64,000 nucleotides of DNA from Bacillota bacterium. GTDB taxonomy: Bacteria > Sysuimicrobiota > Sysuimicrobiia > Sysuimicrobiales > Segetimicrobiaceae. The stretch covers positions 1-64,000 of the forward strand of contig JAJPIA010000054.1 of NCBI GenBank assembly GCA_021324975.1. The letters run 5' to 3'. This document shows, piece after piece, positions 8,401 to 16,749 of the stretch. A program made the translations under genes and the position numbers. The notes under the pieces were generated by a model. It had not been told where the DNA came from. It saw only the letters and a program-made list of their open reading frames with translations, and made no database searches. Positions within the stretch are counted from its first letter, which is position 1, and the number at the start of each line of letters is the position of its first letter.

Positions 8401-9375
8401 CTAACGGTAGCCGGTCGCGGTGAGCTCCGCCCGCGCGCGCGTCCAGTAGAGCGGGTTCACAGGCACGCCGTTCACGTACAATCCCCAATGGAGGCCCGGG
8501 CCCGTGACGAGTCCCGTGGCGCCGATCCGCCCGAGGATGGCGCCGCGGTCCACGCGGCCGCCCTCGGCGACGGCAAACGCGGACAAGTGCAGATATTCGC
8601 TCAACACGCCCTGTCCGTGGTCCACGACGACCGTGTTGCCGCCGAGCGGGAGTGCCCGGGCCAGCGCGACGATGCCGGCGTTGGCCGACGTGACCGGTGC
8701 GCCCGCCGGCGCGGCAAAATCCACGCCCATGTGCCACCATTCCCGGTGGCCGTTGTACCAACCTTGTTCTCCGTAGGGTGAGTCGATCGGCCCGTCGGAC
8801 GGCAGCGCAAAGACGCCGTGCCACCACGCGACGGGGGTGCGGCGGCTGAGCACGGGGCCAAGCGCCCGACGCTCGGTCTCCAGGTTTTGGGTCGTGATCA
8901 AGCCAAACGTCGACGGCGGCAGCACAAGGCGCCGCACACCAAAGTGAGCCGCGGCAAGACGGATCGTCCGCGTCATGCGGTGCACGGTCCCGTTCGCCCC
9001 GCGCAGCACGAGATCGATCCGGTGCGCCCCCGCGGCGACGTCCGGATCGGTCCCGATGAGCGCGCGCCGCTCCGTTCCGTCCTGAAACGTCCCGATCGGG
9101 TTCCCATCAAACGTCGCCGCCGCCGCGACACCGGGCGGGGTCGAGATCATGACGACGATGGTGTCCCCTTGGACCGGCGCCTCCGGGAACAGGCGCACCT
9201 GCCCCGACGCCGGTGCGGCGCCACCGGGGCCCTGCGCCGGCGTCGAGTCGGCCCCCGCCGTCCCGAGCGATGCGGTGCCGAGTGCCGCGCAGAGACACCC
9301 AAGCGCGACAACGGTCCGCGCCCGGCCCACCCGCGTCAGGTCTCGGTGATTTGGAGCGCGCTCGGATTGCCACAT
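8401..9375 (-). CDS. M23-family metallopeptidase (secreted LytM-type)
   Basis: 324-residue exported peptidase acting on peptidoglycan cross-links. An N-terminal hydrophobic stretch (VVALGCLCAALGTASLGTAGA) looks like a signal peptide or anchor. A beta-rich spacer of about 130 residues follows, then the LytM domain with HMGVDFAAPAGAPV (His and Asp zinc ligands) and the second motif TGPGLHWGLYVNG (H-x-H-type ligand). A G-rich loop, LPLGGNTVVVDHGQGVLSEY, is the family active-site turn. The ATG at 9375 avoids overlap with the toxin gene upstream; an in-frame start 42 nt earlier is possible. The active-site residues look intact. Confidence 0.87.
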   Translation of the reverse strand: MWQSERAPNHRDLTRVGRARTVVALGCLCAALGTASLGTAGADSTPAQGPGGAAPASGQVRLFPEAPVQGDTIVVMISTPPGVAAAATFDGNPIGTFQDGTERRALIGTDPDVAAGAHRIDLVLRGANGTVHRMTRTIRLAAAHFGVRRLVLPPSTFGLITTQNLETERRALGPVLSRRTPVAWWHGVFALPSDGPIDSPYGEQGWYNGHREWWHMGVDFAAPAGAPVTSANAGIVALARALPLGGNTVVVDHGQGVLSEYLHLSAFAVAEGGRVDRGAILGRIGATGLVTGPGLHWGLYVNGVPVNPLYWTRARAELTATGYR

Positions 9376-9391
9376 CACAGCGCCTGGTTCG

Positions 9392-9820
9392 CTACGGCAG
9401 CGCGGTGAGCCCTTCAATGCGGGCGACCTGCGCCAACCGAGTGTCCACGACGACCATCTCCCCGGCCTCCGGCAGCTTCATCCAGCTGAGCGCCGCCGCG
9501 AGCTGCAACGCCTCGGGAGTTCGGAGCGCGTGCGACCGGACGAGCCTGCCCGCGATGGCCCGCACTTCGTCGCTTGGTTGGATCTCGATCCACGTGCGCT
9601 CCATCTCGCGGAGCAGTTCGCGGGCGGTATCCGCGCGGCCATCGCGGCGATCCGGCCCCGTCGACACCCGGGCCAGACGGGCCAAGGCCGACCCGCACTC
9701 CAGCGCTGTTCCCCACCACACGACGATCCCGGGGTCCGACCGCCACAGGGCGCGGAGCGGCGCGGTCTCGGCGCCGTTCACGCACAGGAGGATGATCGCC
9801 GACGCGTCCCAGAATCTCAC
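9392..9820 (-). CDS. PIN-domain ribonuclease toxin (VapC-like)
   Basis: 142-residue PIN domain. The acidic metal-binding residues are visible: Asp5 in RFWDASAII, Glu41 in ALECGSALARL, Glu103 in RTPEALQLAAAL and Asp126 in VVVDTRLAQVA. VapC toxins are Mg-dependent endoribonucleases, often cutting tRNA or rRNA. The start overlaps the antitoxin stop by 4 nt, the standard antitoxin-first order. The third acidic position is Glu where many VapCs have Asp. It may be functional; I see no disruption. Confidence 0.85.
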   Translation of the reverse strand: MRFWDASAIILLCVNGAETAPLRALWRSDPGIVVWWGTALECGSALARLARVSTGPDRRDGRADTARELLREMERTWIEIQPSDEVRAIAGRLVRSHALRTPEALQLAAALSWMKLPEAGEMVVVDTRLAQVARIEGLTALP

Positions 9821-10107
9821 CGGCTGTCCCGCCTCATCGCGAGGAGCGCCCCGAGGGCCCGGCCGGCGACGTCGCGTGGCCGCGGGCGCCGCCAGAAGTC
9901 AGCGGAAAGCCTCCGCACCGGCAGGCGCACCAGGCCCTGTCGCGCCATCACCGCAAGACGCGTCTCGAGGCGCTGCGCGGCGGCGATCGGCACCAGCCGT
10001 GCCACCGGTTTGTTGTGATCGGTCACCAAGATCTCTTCGCCGGCGCCGGCCGCCTCGACGTATTTGCTGAGCTGTGCCCGGAGCGCGGCGATCGATGCGC
10101 GCTTCAT
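9817..10107 (-). CDS. Type II antitoxin, Phd/YefM family
   Basis: 96 residues. The N-terminal part (MKRASIAALRAQLSKYVEAAGAGEEILVTDH read in pieces, then NKPVARLVPI) is the Phd/YefM DNA-binding fold that represses its own operon. The basic C-terminal half, with FWRRPRPRD near residue 70, should wrap the PIN toxin. A GGAGGG ribosome site precedes the ATG. Three near-identical TCACGA repeats, 21 and 23 nt apart, lie just upstream and are the likely operator. Confidence 0.85.
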   Translation of the reverse strand: MKRASIAALRAQLSKYVEAAGAGEEILVTDHNKPVARLVPIAAAQRLETRLAVMARQGLVRLPVRRLSADFWRRPRPRDVAGRALGALLAMRRDSR

Positions 10108-10136
10108 CCCCTCGTCCCTCCAGAAACGACAATCGA

Positions 10137-10194
10137 TCGTGACTCGGTGTTGTGAGATCGTGATTCGTATTGATGAGAGTTCGTGACTATTATG
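10137..10194 (-). promoter_or_regulatory. Toxin-antitoxin promoter with three TCACGA repeats
   Basis: Upstream of the antitoxin start, the minus strand carries TCACGA three times (plus-strand TCGTGA at 10137-10142, 10158-10163 and 10181-10186). All have the same orientation and are spaced about two helical turns apart. An AT-rich -10-like hexamer CATAAT lies just upstream (10189-10194). No good -35 element is present at the right distance. Such iterated sites fit cooperative binding by the antitoxin-toxin complex. Confidence 0.5.
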
Positions 10195-10566
10195 TACATA
10201 TTAAAAATACCCTTATAGTCGTTTTGCGTCAAGTCTCCGTCAAGCTCCGCGCGGCCCATGCCCTCGATCTCGGTGCGGGCGTCCGGCGCAAGGACCAGAC
10301 CGGGGCTGGGGGCATCGACGGGGCGGCACGGGGCATTGACAGCATCGGCGCCGGCGGGCTTAGGGACAGCGGGCGCAAAATCCGACGTGACAGGAATGAA
10401 AACTATGTCGCCTACGAGGCGGGATTTCGCGGCCCACGTCGAAGTCGATGTGCAGGGGCCGGCCCGCCGCCTTACCACCTTACTGATTATCCGGAGGCCC
10501 GCGGTTGCGAGCATCGCGTCTATTCGCGCGGCGGGTGGATTCCAACACGACACGGAGGCTGTAACG
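10195..10566. other. Intergenic stretch without a supported gene
   Basis: About 370 nt between the toxin-antitoxin promoter and the DinB-fold gene. Its left part is unusually AT-rich for this window (10187-10222). Open frames on both strands lack ribosome sites, recognisable motifs or protein-like composition, so none is called. A CGGAGG ribosome site for the next gene is at its right end. Confidence 0.6.
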
Positions 10567-11105
10567 ATGGAGTACGCGCTCGTCTATGATGCGCTGACGC
10601 AGGGTCGTCGCCGCTCTTCGACTGGGTTCGCCCGCTGAGCGAGAAACAGTACACGCAGCCGTTTTCGTTCGGCATGGGTTCGTTGCGCGCAACGCTGCTC
10701 GAGATCGCAAAGGTCGAGTTGCTCTACGCCAAACGGCTCCGGGGTGAGGCTACGCCTCCGCCGCCGATCCCCGAATCCTTCCCGATCAGCGCAACTAATC
10801 AACCGGCGTTCGCCGACCTCGAGCGCGCGTGGACCGCCCAGGCGGCGGAGACCCGCTCCACGCTGGCCGGGATCACCGACTGGAGCACGAGCATCACCCG
10901 CCGCCTCGAGCAGGACGACAAGATGGTCGTGTTCACCGCAACCAAAGCGCAGATCGCCACCCAGATGCTGCTGCACGAGGTGCACCACCGCGCCCAGGCG
11001 ATGGCGATGCTCCGGCAGCTCGGCGTGCCGGCGCAGAACCTAGACTACATCGGATTCGTCATCCGGCGCGAGGAGTTTCCGAAGGACAAGACCGCCAGCA
11101 CCTAG
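10567..11105 (+). pseudogene. DinB-fold (DUF664-type) metalloprotein, frameshifted near the N-terminus
   Basis: An ATG with a CGGAGG site begins MEYALVYDALTQGR. The homologous reading then jumps to another frame at about 10610-10620 (LFDWVRPLSEKQYTQPFSFGMG) and runs intact to 11105. The C-terminal part has the family metal-site helix LLHEVHHRAQAMAMLRQLGV and the ending LDYIGFVIRREEF. DinB-like four-helix proteins are metal-dependent thiol-linked enzymes or stress proteins. The rest of the gene (about 160 codons) is undamaged, so the event is recent or a sequencing error. Translation from an internal ATG at 10674 would lose the first helix. Confidence 0.7.
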
Positions 11106-11193
11106 GTCGGTGCCGTCGCTGCTCGGCGACGGCTAGTGCGGACCAGGCGGGCCGGTCTGCCTTGCTGCGTCGTGCCGACACGAGCTTGGTTCA

Positions 11194-12072
11194 CTACTGG
11201 AGGTCGGGGCTCAGCCTGTCGCGCAGCCAGTCTCCGACGAGATTATAGCCCATCACGGTCAGCATGATCGCGAGCCCGGGAAACGTCGAGTCCCACCACG
11301 CCGTTTGAATGTAGTTCCGAGCGTCGGCGAGCATCCCGCCCCACGACGGCACGGCCGGGTCCACCCCGAGACCGAGAAACGTGAGCGCGGCTTCGAGCAG
11401 GATGTTGTTGGCGATGCTGAGCGTTGCCAGTACCATGACCGCCCCGAGCGCGTTGGGCAGCACGTGCCGCCAGATGATGCGCCCGTCGCGCACGCCGAGG
11501 GCGCGTGCCGCTTGGATGTAGTCCGCCTCCTTGACCGCAATCGCCTCGCTGCGCACCAATCGGGCGTACGACGCCCATTGGGTGACGGCGAGCACGAAAA
11601 TGATGCGGCCGAGCCCGGGGCCCAGCACCGCGATCACGACGAGCGCAAAGAGAATGAAGGGAAAGCTGAGCTGCAGATCGGCGAACCGCATCATCGCCTC
11701 GTCCCACCAGCCGCCGTAATACCCCGCGGCGAGGCCGAGCGCCGTGCCCACCACGCTGCTGAGCGCCACGGAAACGAGGCCTACCGTGAGCGAGATCCGC
11801 GCGCCGTAGATGATGCGGCTCAAGATGTCGCGACCGATCGCGTCGGTGCCGAGCGCGTACGGGGACCCGCCGACGAACCAAGCCGGCGGCGTCAGCCGGG
11901 CGCGCAGGTCCGCGGCTTCGGGGTTGCGTGGCGCCAGCACCGGCGCGGCGACCGCGGCGGCCAGCGACAGCCCGACGAGCCCGAGCCCCAGCGCCAGCGT
12001 CAGGCGCAGGCCGATCGGCGGGCCGCGACGCACCGGGACCGGCAGCGCGACCGCCGGTGGCGTCGCCTCCAT
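11194..12072 (-). CDS. Peptide ABC transporter permease (DppC-like)
   Basis: 292-residue permease of a Dpp/Opp-type importer. The first membrane segment is at about 23-46, followed by YALGTDAIGRDILSRIIYGARISL, the EAA loop AARALGVRDGRIIWRHVLPNALG and the terminal NLVGDWLRDRLSPDLQ. The ATG shares one base with the dppB stop (TGATG). It is the last gene of a dppA-dppB-dppC operon, which lacks its own ATPase genes. A long open frame continues upstream over dppB but has no family similarity there. Confidence 0.9.
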   Translation of the reverse strand: MEATPPAVALPVPVRRGPPIGLRLTLALGLGLVGLSLAAAVAAPVLAPRNPEAADLRARLTPPAWFVGGSPYALGTDAIGRDILSRIIYGARISLTVGLVSVALSSVVGTALGLAAGYYGGWWDEAMMRFADLQLSFPFILFALVVIAVLGPGLGRIIFVLAVTQWASYARLVRSEAIAVKEADYIQAARALGVRDGRIIWRHVLPNALGAVMVLATLSIANNILLEAALTFLGLGVDPAVPSWGGMLADARNYIQTAWWDSTFPGLAIMLTVMGYNLVGDWLRDRLSPDLQ

Positions 12073-12995
12073 CAGCCGACCCGAACCCGCGGGTTGAGCA
12101 GGCCGTAGCTGAGGTCTACCAGCAGGTTGACCGCCACGACGCCGAGCGCCAGCACCACCACGACGCCCTGGACGACCGGGTAATCCCGGTAGCTGACGGC
12201 TTCCAGCGCCAACTGCCCCAGCCCCGGCCAGGCGAAGACGTTCTCGAGAATGACCACGCCGCCGAGCAGCCCACCGAACTGGAGGCCGATGAACGTGACG
12301 ACAGGAAGGAGCGCGTTCCGGAGCCCGTGGCGCACGATGACGAGGCGCTCGGGCATGCCCTTCGCGCGGGCTGTGCGAATGTAGGGTTGGCCGAGGGTGT
12401 CCAGCAGGCTGGCGCGCACCAGGCGCACGAGCGTGCTCGCCAGGATGACGCCGAGCGTAAGGCACGGCAGCACGAGCGACGCCGGGCCGCTGTACCCGGA
12501 CGGTGGGAACCAGCGCACCCGCACGGCGAGGAGCAGAATCAGCATGATCGCCAGCCAGAAGTTCGGGAAGGACAGCCCGAGGAGGCTCCCCACCCGGATC
12601 AGGAAGTCGGCCAGCGCGTCGCGATGCATCGCCGCATACGTGCCGAGCGGGAACGCCACGGCCAAGGCCACGACCATACCGCCCACCGCGAGCGCCAGCG
12701 TCGCGCCCGCCCGCGCCGCGATCAGCGCGGACACCGGCTCGCCACTCCGAAACGACGTGCCCAGGTTGCCGCGCAGCGCCGCGCCGGCGAACGCGCCGTA
12801 CTGCACGACGAACGGCCGGTCCGTGCCAAACGCTTGATGCATGCGCTGCACGTCCTGGACGCTCGGCGCCCCGGCGCCTTCGAACATGGCCACCGCGGGG
12901 TCGCCGGTCAGCCGGATCCCGAACGCCACGAACAGCGAAATCGCCGCCAGGACGGCGGCGGCCCCGCCGGCCCTGGCGGCGACGAACCGGGTCAC
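12072..12995 (-). CDS. Peptide ABC transporter permease (DppB-like)
   Basis: 307-residue DppB-type permease. It shows the N-terminal membrane segment followed by RLTGDPAVAMFEG, the FGTDRPFVVQYGAF block, the EAA loop RTARAKGMPERLVIVRHGLRN and the C-terminal NPRVRVG. The ATG is 8 nt beyond the dppA stop, in the same operon, so it moves the substrate delivered by the neighbouring binding protein. The LLILLLAVRVRWFPPSGY and later membrane segments match the family topology of six helices. Confidence 0.9.
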   Translation of the reverse strand: MTRFVAARAGGAAAVLAAISLFVAFGIRLTGDPAVAMFEGAGAPSVQDVQRMHQAFGTDRPFVVQYGAFAGAALRGNLGTSFRSGEPVSALIAARAGATLALAVGGMVVALAVAFPLGTYAAMHRDALADFLIRVGSLLGLSFPNFWLAIMLILLLAVRVRWFPPSGYSGPASLVLPCLTLGVILASTLVRLVRASLLDTLGQPYIRTARAKGMPERLVIVRHGLRNALLPVVTFIGLQFGGLLGGVVILENVFAWPGLGQLALEAVSYRDYPVVQGVVVVLALGVVAVNLLVDLSYGLLNPRVRVG

Positions 12996-13002
12996 CGGCC
13001 GG

Positions 13003-14559
13003 CTACTTCACCGAGACGGCGAGGAGTCGCACGCGGTCGTCCGGGGGCGCCGTGAATCCCTGCACCCGCTTGTTCACGCCCCAGAGGTTGATCTGCTGCC
13101 ACAACGGGAAGTCGATGGCCAGGTCGTAGAGCCGGTGGTCGAGCTGCGCAAACGCGGCGAGGCGCGTCTTTTGCACGTTCGTGCTCCGCTCTGCGGTCAG
13201 GTACTTTTCCACGTCCGCGTCGCTGAAGACCGGGTTCCAGTATTCGCCCTTGTGGTAGAGGAGGTAAGCCGTGTTGTCGAAATCGAGCGTCCACCCGCCC
13301 CATCCGAACTCGTAGAGCTGTCCCGTCTTGGCGTGCGGGATGGTGTCGCTGAAGTATGTCACCTGCTCCACCGGCTGCAACGTCAGCTTCAGGCCCACGG
13401 CCTGCAGGTAACTGACCATCGCCTGCGCCGCCTCGCGGAAATCGGCGTTGTTGCTCGGGAAGCTCAGCGTCACCTCGGTGCCGGACTTGACCCCCGCCTC
13501 CGCGAGGAGCTGCTTCGCCTGTCCGGAGTCGTACGGATACGGCTTGAGCGACGGGTCGTTGCCGAACGACAGCGGGCTCTGGAACGTCGACACACGGTGC
13601 CCGTAGCCCGCGAGAATCGACTGGATAATGGCCTGCACGTCGATCGCGCTGATCACCGCCTTGCGAAACCGCACGTCCCCCGCCGGTGCCTTGGACGGAT
13701 CGAACCGGATCTCGCTGACGGTGGGACTCCCCACGGGCATCAGCGTGAGGTTGGCGTCGTTCTTGACGACGTTGGCCTGCGACACCGGCACCGCCTGCGC
13801 GATGTCGGCGCGGCCGGCCTGCAATTCGGCGACGCGCGTCGCCGCCTCGGGCACGAAGCGGTACGTGACGACGGACAGCTTGGGCGCCCCGCCCCAGTAC
13901 GTCGGGTTGGCGGCGAGCGTCAGGTGGTCGTCCTTTCGGTATTCAACGAACTTGAACGGACCCGTTCCAACCGGGTTCGCGCCGAAGTACGCGCTTCCGT
14001 GTTCCTGGACGTACTTCGGCGGCACGATCATGGCGCCGTACCCGGCAAGCTTGGTGATGATCACCGGGTCCTCTTCCTTCATGATGAGGTTCACAGTGTA
14101 CGGATCGACGACCTGAACGTGATCGATCGACTTGTAGTTGCCCTGCTGGGGTCCCTTCGCGCCTTCGGGCCCGAGGAGTCGATCAAATGTGAACTTGACC
14201 GCGTCGGCGTTGAACGGCTCGCCGTCGTGGAACGTCACGCCGCGCCGCAGCTTGAACTGGAGCGTGTTGGCGGCGATCCACTTCCAGCTCGTCGCCAGGC
14301 CCGGCCGGATCACGAGGTCGGGTCCGCGATCGACGAGCCCGTCGAACACGTTGCTCCCCACCATGCCCCACGACAGCAGAAACGTCGCAATCGGGTCCCA
14401 GTTCTGCGGATCCTGCGACTGGACAATGATGAGGGAATGCCCGCGGCTCTGGACCGTGGATTGAGCACGTGCGGAACCGCCCCACGCAAGCGTACTGAGC
14501 GCCGCGCAGAGCGCGAAAACAACTGCGGTGCGGATGCACCGTCCTTGCCGCCACGCCAT
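13003..14559 (-). CDS. ABC transporter substrate-binding protein, family 5 (DppA/OppA-like)
   Basis: 518-residue extracytoplasmic solute-binding protein. The signal peptide RTAVVFALCAALSTLAWGGSARA ends at a probable AxA cleavage site. The family-5 core includes SWKWIAANTLQFKLRRGVTFHDG (the conserved LR.GV.FHDG motif), FTFDRLLG, and YGWGGWTLDFDNTAYLLYHK in domain II. It binds peptides, nickel complexes or related solutes; the sequence does not tell which. It is the first gene of the operon with dppB and dppC. There is no lipobox cysteine, so anchoring is not obvious. Confidence 0.9.
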   Translation of the reverse strand: MAWRQGRCIRTAVVFALCAALSTLAWGGSARAQSTVQSRGHSLIIVQSQDPQNWDPIATFLLSWGMVGSNVFDGLVDRGPDLVIRPGLATSWKWIAANTLQFKLRRGVTFHDGEPFNADAVKFTFDRLLGPEGAKGPQQGNYKSIDHVQVVDPYTVNLIMKEEDPVIITKLAGYGAMIVPPKYVQEHGSAYFGANPVGTGPFKFVEYRKDDHLTLAANPTYWGGAPKLSVVTYRFVPEAATRVAELQAGRADIAQAVPVSQANVVKNDANLTLMPVGSPTVSEIRFDPSKAPAGDVRFRKAVISAIDVQAIIQSILAGYGHRVSTFQSPLSFGNDPSLKPYPYDSGQAKQLLAEAGVKSGTEVTLSFPSNNADFREAAQAMVSYLQAVGLKLTLQPVEQVTYFSDTIPHAKTGQLYEFGWGGWTLDFDNTAYLLYHKGEYWNPVFSDADVEKYLTAERSTNVQKTRLAAFAQLDHRLYDLAIDFPLWQQINLWGVNKRVQGFTAPPDDRVRLLAVSVK

Positions 14560-14684
14560 GTCGTCGCCTCCAGGTCTTGGCCGGTGTCGTCTAGGGAGTG
14601 CCCGCGTGCACCCCTGACGTTTGACCCGAAGGAGACCGGTCCCTTCCCGAAGGACCGGCGCGCGCGCGGCGGACGCCTATCCGA

Positions 14685-15074
14685 TTATTCGATGCCGGCA
14701 GCGTCCAGCGCGACGATCTCGCCGACGTCGCTGCGCACGTAGCACACGATGCGGACGCCGAGCACCCGGTCGTCGGTCAGCTCCGGGTCCTCGAGCGCCC
14801 CCACGCCGAGGAGCGCCATCCCGTCGCCGTGCCAGTCCTCCGGGTTGCTCACGTACCGGCACGGCTTCTCCAGCAAGGCGCCCCGATCTTTCTCCAGATC
14901 GACGACGTATTGAAACAGCTCCGCGGTGTCGCCGTCGCGCGCGAGCGGAATGCGTTCACCGCTCTGCGGCCGATAGGCTTCCACGGTGCGCTCGTCGCTC
15001 ATCATGATGAGATCCCGCGGACCGATCTCCACGATTCTGCCGCGCTGATCGATCTCAAAAATCGTCTGGGGCAT
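14685..15074 (-). CDS. Uncharacterised 129-residue protein
   Basis: I do not recognise this protein. It begins MPQTIFEIDQRGRIVEIGPR, is mildly acidic and appears to be a small soluble alpha/beta domain with two hydrophobic strands (GMALLGVGAL and RVLGVRIVCYVR). There is no membrane segment or signal peptide. The ATG follows a GGGAG site; an in-frame start 39 nt upstream is possible but lacks one. It stands alone between dppA and a short gene. Composition is protein-like and codon use matches the neighbours, so I consider it real. Confidence 0.55.
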   Translation of the reverse strand: MPQTIFEIDQRGRIVEIGPRDLIMMSDERTVEAYRPQSGERIPLARDGDTAELFQYVVDLEKDRGALLEKPCRYVSNPEDWHGDGMALLGVGALEDPELTDDRVLGVRIVCYVRSDVGEIVALDAAGIE

Positions 15075-15177
15075 CACATCACTCCCGCAATGCGGCGCGC
15101 CCTGTTCCTTCATTTCGTACTATCCAGTGGAGCGCGAAGCGGATGGCGCTGCGCCGGCGCATCCCGCAGCCGAGCGT

Positions 15178-15372
15178 TCATACCGCCTCGTCCCGGTGCT
15201 CCCGGTCGTCGTCGTCGTCATCGTCCTTGCGCTTGGTCTTGCCTTCGAGAATGACCGCCTGCGCGGTCGTGCCGACCACCTTGAAGCCGCCGCGGGCGGC
15301 CTGACTCAGCGCCTCTTCCGCGGCGCCTCGATCGTCCATCCAGATCACCTTGTACTCCCGCTTGCTTGCCAT
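15178..15372 (-). CDS. Small DUF4177-like protein with poly-Asp tail
   Basis: 64 residues. REYKVIWMDDRGAAEEALSQ, ARGGFKVVGTTAQAVILEGK resembles the short DUF4177 fold (a strand, a helix 'EEALNEAGKEGWELV', two strands), often found as small stand-alone proteins of unknown role. The last 17 residues are a charged tail with seven consecutive Asp. An AGGAGG ribosome site 6 nt before the ATG defines the start. It lies just downstream of tRNA-Glu on the same strand. Confidence 0.65.
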   Translation of the reverse strand: MASKREYKVIWMDDRGAAEEALSQAARGGFKVVGTTAQAVILEGKTKRKDDDDDDDREHRDEAV

Positions 15373-15438
15373 ACCGACCTCCTCGCCGCCGTCCCGGCCG
15401 GGAATGATGCGCACGCGAACGCATCGATCGACGGGGTC

Positions 15439-15514
15439 TGGTGGCCCCAGGGGAATTCGAATCCCCGTTTCGGCCTTGAGAGGGCCGCGTCCTAGGCCTC
15501 TAGACGATGGGGCC
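15439..15514 (-). tRNA. tRNA-Glu (anticodon CTC)
   Basis: 76 nt including an encoded CCA. On the minus strand the acceptor GGCCCCA pairs with TGGGGCC. The anticodon arm is CGGCC-CTCTCAA-GGCCG with anticodon CTC (reads GAG). The T arm is GGGGA-TTCGAAT-TCCCC. The D arm contains TCTAGAGGCCTAGGA. All stems close well. Confidence 0.95.
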
Positions 15515-15589
15515 GCAGCGTAAGCCAAGCGCAGTATAACAAGCCGCGCCCCCGCGGGCAACGACGGCCGGCGACCCCGCGAGGGCTCG

Positions 15590-16738
15590 CTACGGATACG
15601 CGGGCGAGTCGCCTCGCCGTGCGGCCGTGACGCGCTCCACCGGCACCGCGTGTCCCGTCGCTTCGTCGAACAAGTGTACCGCGGCGGGTTCGAATGCGAT
15701 CGCGATCGACTGCCCGGGCGCCGCCGTCCCCGCGCGGTCGAGCACGGACAACAGCGGTCCGTGCTCCACGCGCGCCAGCACATAGGACTCCTCCCCCACG
15801 ATGTCGATGTCCTCGACAACGGCCGGAATCCAGGGCACCCCATCGTCCGAGGGGCGCGCCGCCCAACGGGCGTGCTGCGGCCGCACGCCAAGCACCGCCG
15901 CGGCGTCCGCCGGCGGGGTGCCGTCGAGGCGTACACGCACGGCGCGCTGCCCGCCGGGGAACAGGCACTCCACGGCATCTTCCACTCGATGCAGGCGCAC
16001 GCGCGCCAAGTTCATGGGGACCGCGCCGACAAACCCCGCCACGAACACATGGGAGGGCCGATGATAGATCTCCGCCGGCGGGCCGACCTGCACGAGGACC
16101 CCCCGGTTCATCACCGCAACGCGATCGGACAGCGCCATCGCCTCCGCCTGATCGTGGGTGACGTAGATCGTCGTAATCGGAAACTGGCGGTGCAGGCGCT
16201 TGATCTCGCCGCGCATCTGAGCGCGCAACTTGGCATCGAGGTTGGACAGCGGCTCGTCCATGAGAAAGACGCGGGGGCGCCGGATCAACGCCCGGCCGAG
16301 CGCGACACGCTGCTGCTGGCCCCCCGACAACTGCCGGGGCAACCGGTCCAGCAGCGGCGTCAGGCCGAGCACGTGCGCCATCTCCTCGACGCGGCGCGCG
16401 CGCTCCCGACGCGGCACGCCCCGCATTCGGAGCGGGAACTCCAGGTTGCCGCGCACGGTCTTCGCAGGGTACAACGCGTAATTCTGAAACACCATCGCCA
16501 TGTCGCGGTCGCGGGGATCGAGATCGGTGATGTCCGTGCCGTCGAGCCAGACCGACCCGGTGCTCGGCGGCACCAGCCCGGCGATGACGTGCAGCATCGT
16601 GGTCTTGCCGCAGCCGCTCGGCCCGAGAATCGTGATGAACTCGCCGTCGCGCACCGCGAGGTCAACGGGCTCGAGCGCGACGACCTCGCCGCGGCCTCCG
16701 TAGCGCTTGCCGACCCCCTCCAGGCGCAGTTCCGCCAT
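15590..16738 (-). CDS. Sugar ABC transporter ATPase (UgpC/MalK type)
   Basis: 382-residue CUT1-family ATPase. Walker A is GPSGCGKTT (about 40-48), the Q-loop FQNYALYP, the ABC signature LSGGQQQRVALGRAL, Walker B VFLMDEPLSNLDA and the switch His in YVTHDQAEAMAL. The C-terminal TOBE-type regulatory domain holds LGVRPQHARW and EDIDIVGEESYVLARV. It energises the MalF/MalG-like pair encoded upstream in the same operon. The ATG follows GAGG. Confidence 0.93.
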   Translation of the reverse strand: MAELRLEGVGKRYGGRGEVVALEPVDLAVRDGEFITILGPSGCGKTTMLHVIAGLVPPSTGSVWLDGTDITDLDPRDRDMAMVFQNYALYPAKTVRGNLEFPLRMRGVPRRERARRVEEMAHVLGLTPLLDRLPRQLSGGQQQRVALGRALIRRPRVFLMDEPLSNLDAKLRAQMRGEIKRLHRQFPITTIYVTHDQAEAMALSDRVAVMNRGVLVQVGPPAEIYHRPSHVFVAGFVGAVPMNLARVRLHRVEDAVECLFPGGQRAVRVRLDGTPPADAAAVLGVRPQHARWAARPSDDGVPWIPAVVEDIDIVGEESYVLARVEHGPLLSVLDRAGTAAPGQSIAIAFEPAAVHLFDEATGHAVPVERVTAARRGDSPAYP

Positions 16739-16749
16739 AGGGCCTCCGC

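Noticed and set aside
10567-10650. TGA at about 10638 as another selenocysteine codon
   Set aside because: The homologous sequence continues in a different frame, so this is a frameshift, not read-through.
11928-13055. Long plus-strand open frame opposite the dpp genes
   Set aside because: It is antisense to dppB/dppC with Arg/His/Gln-rich, non-protein-like composition typical of GC-rich shadow frames. Similar frames opposite most genes were dropped.
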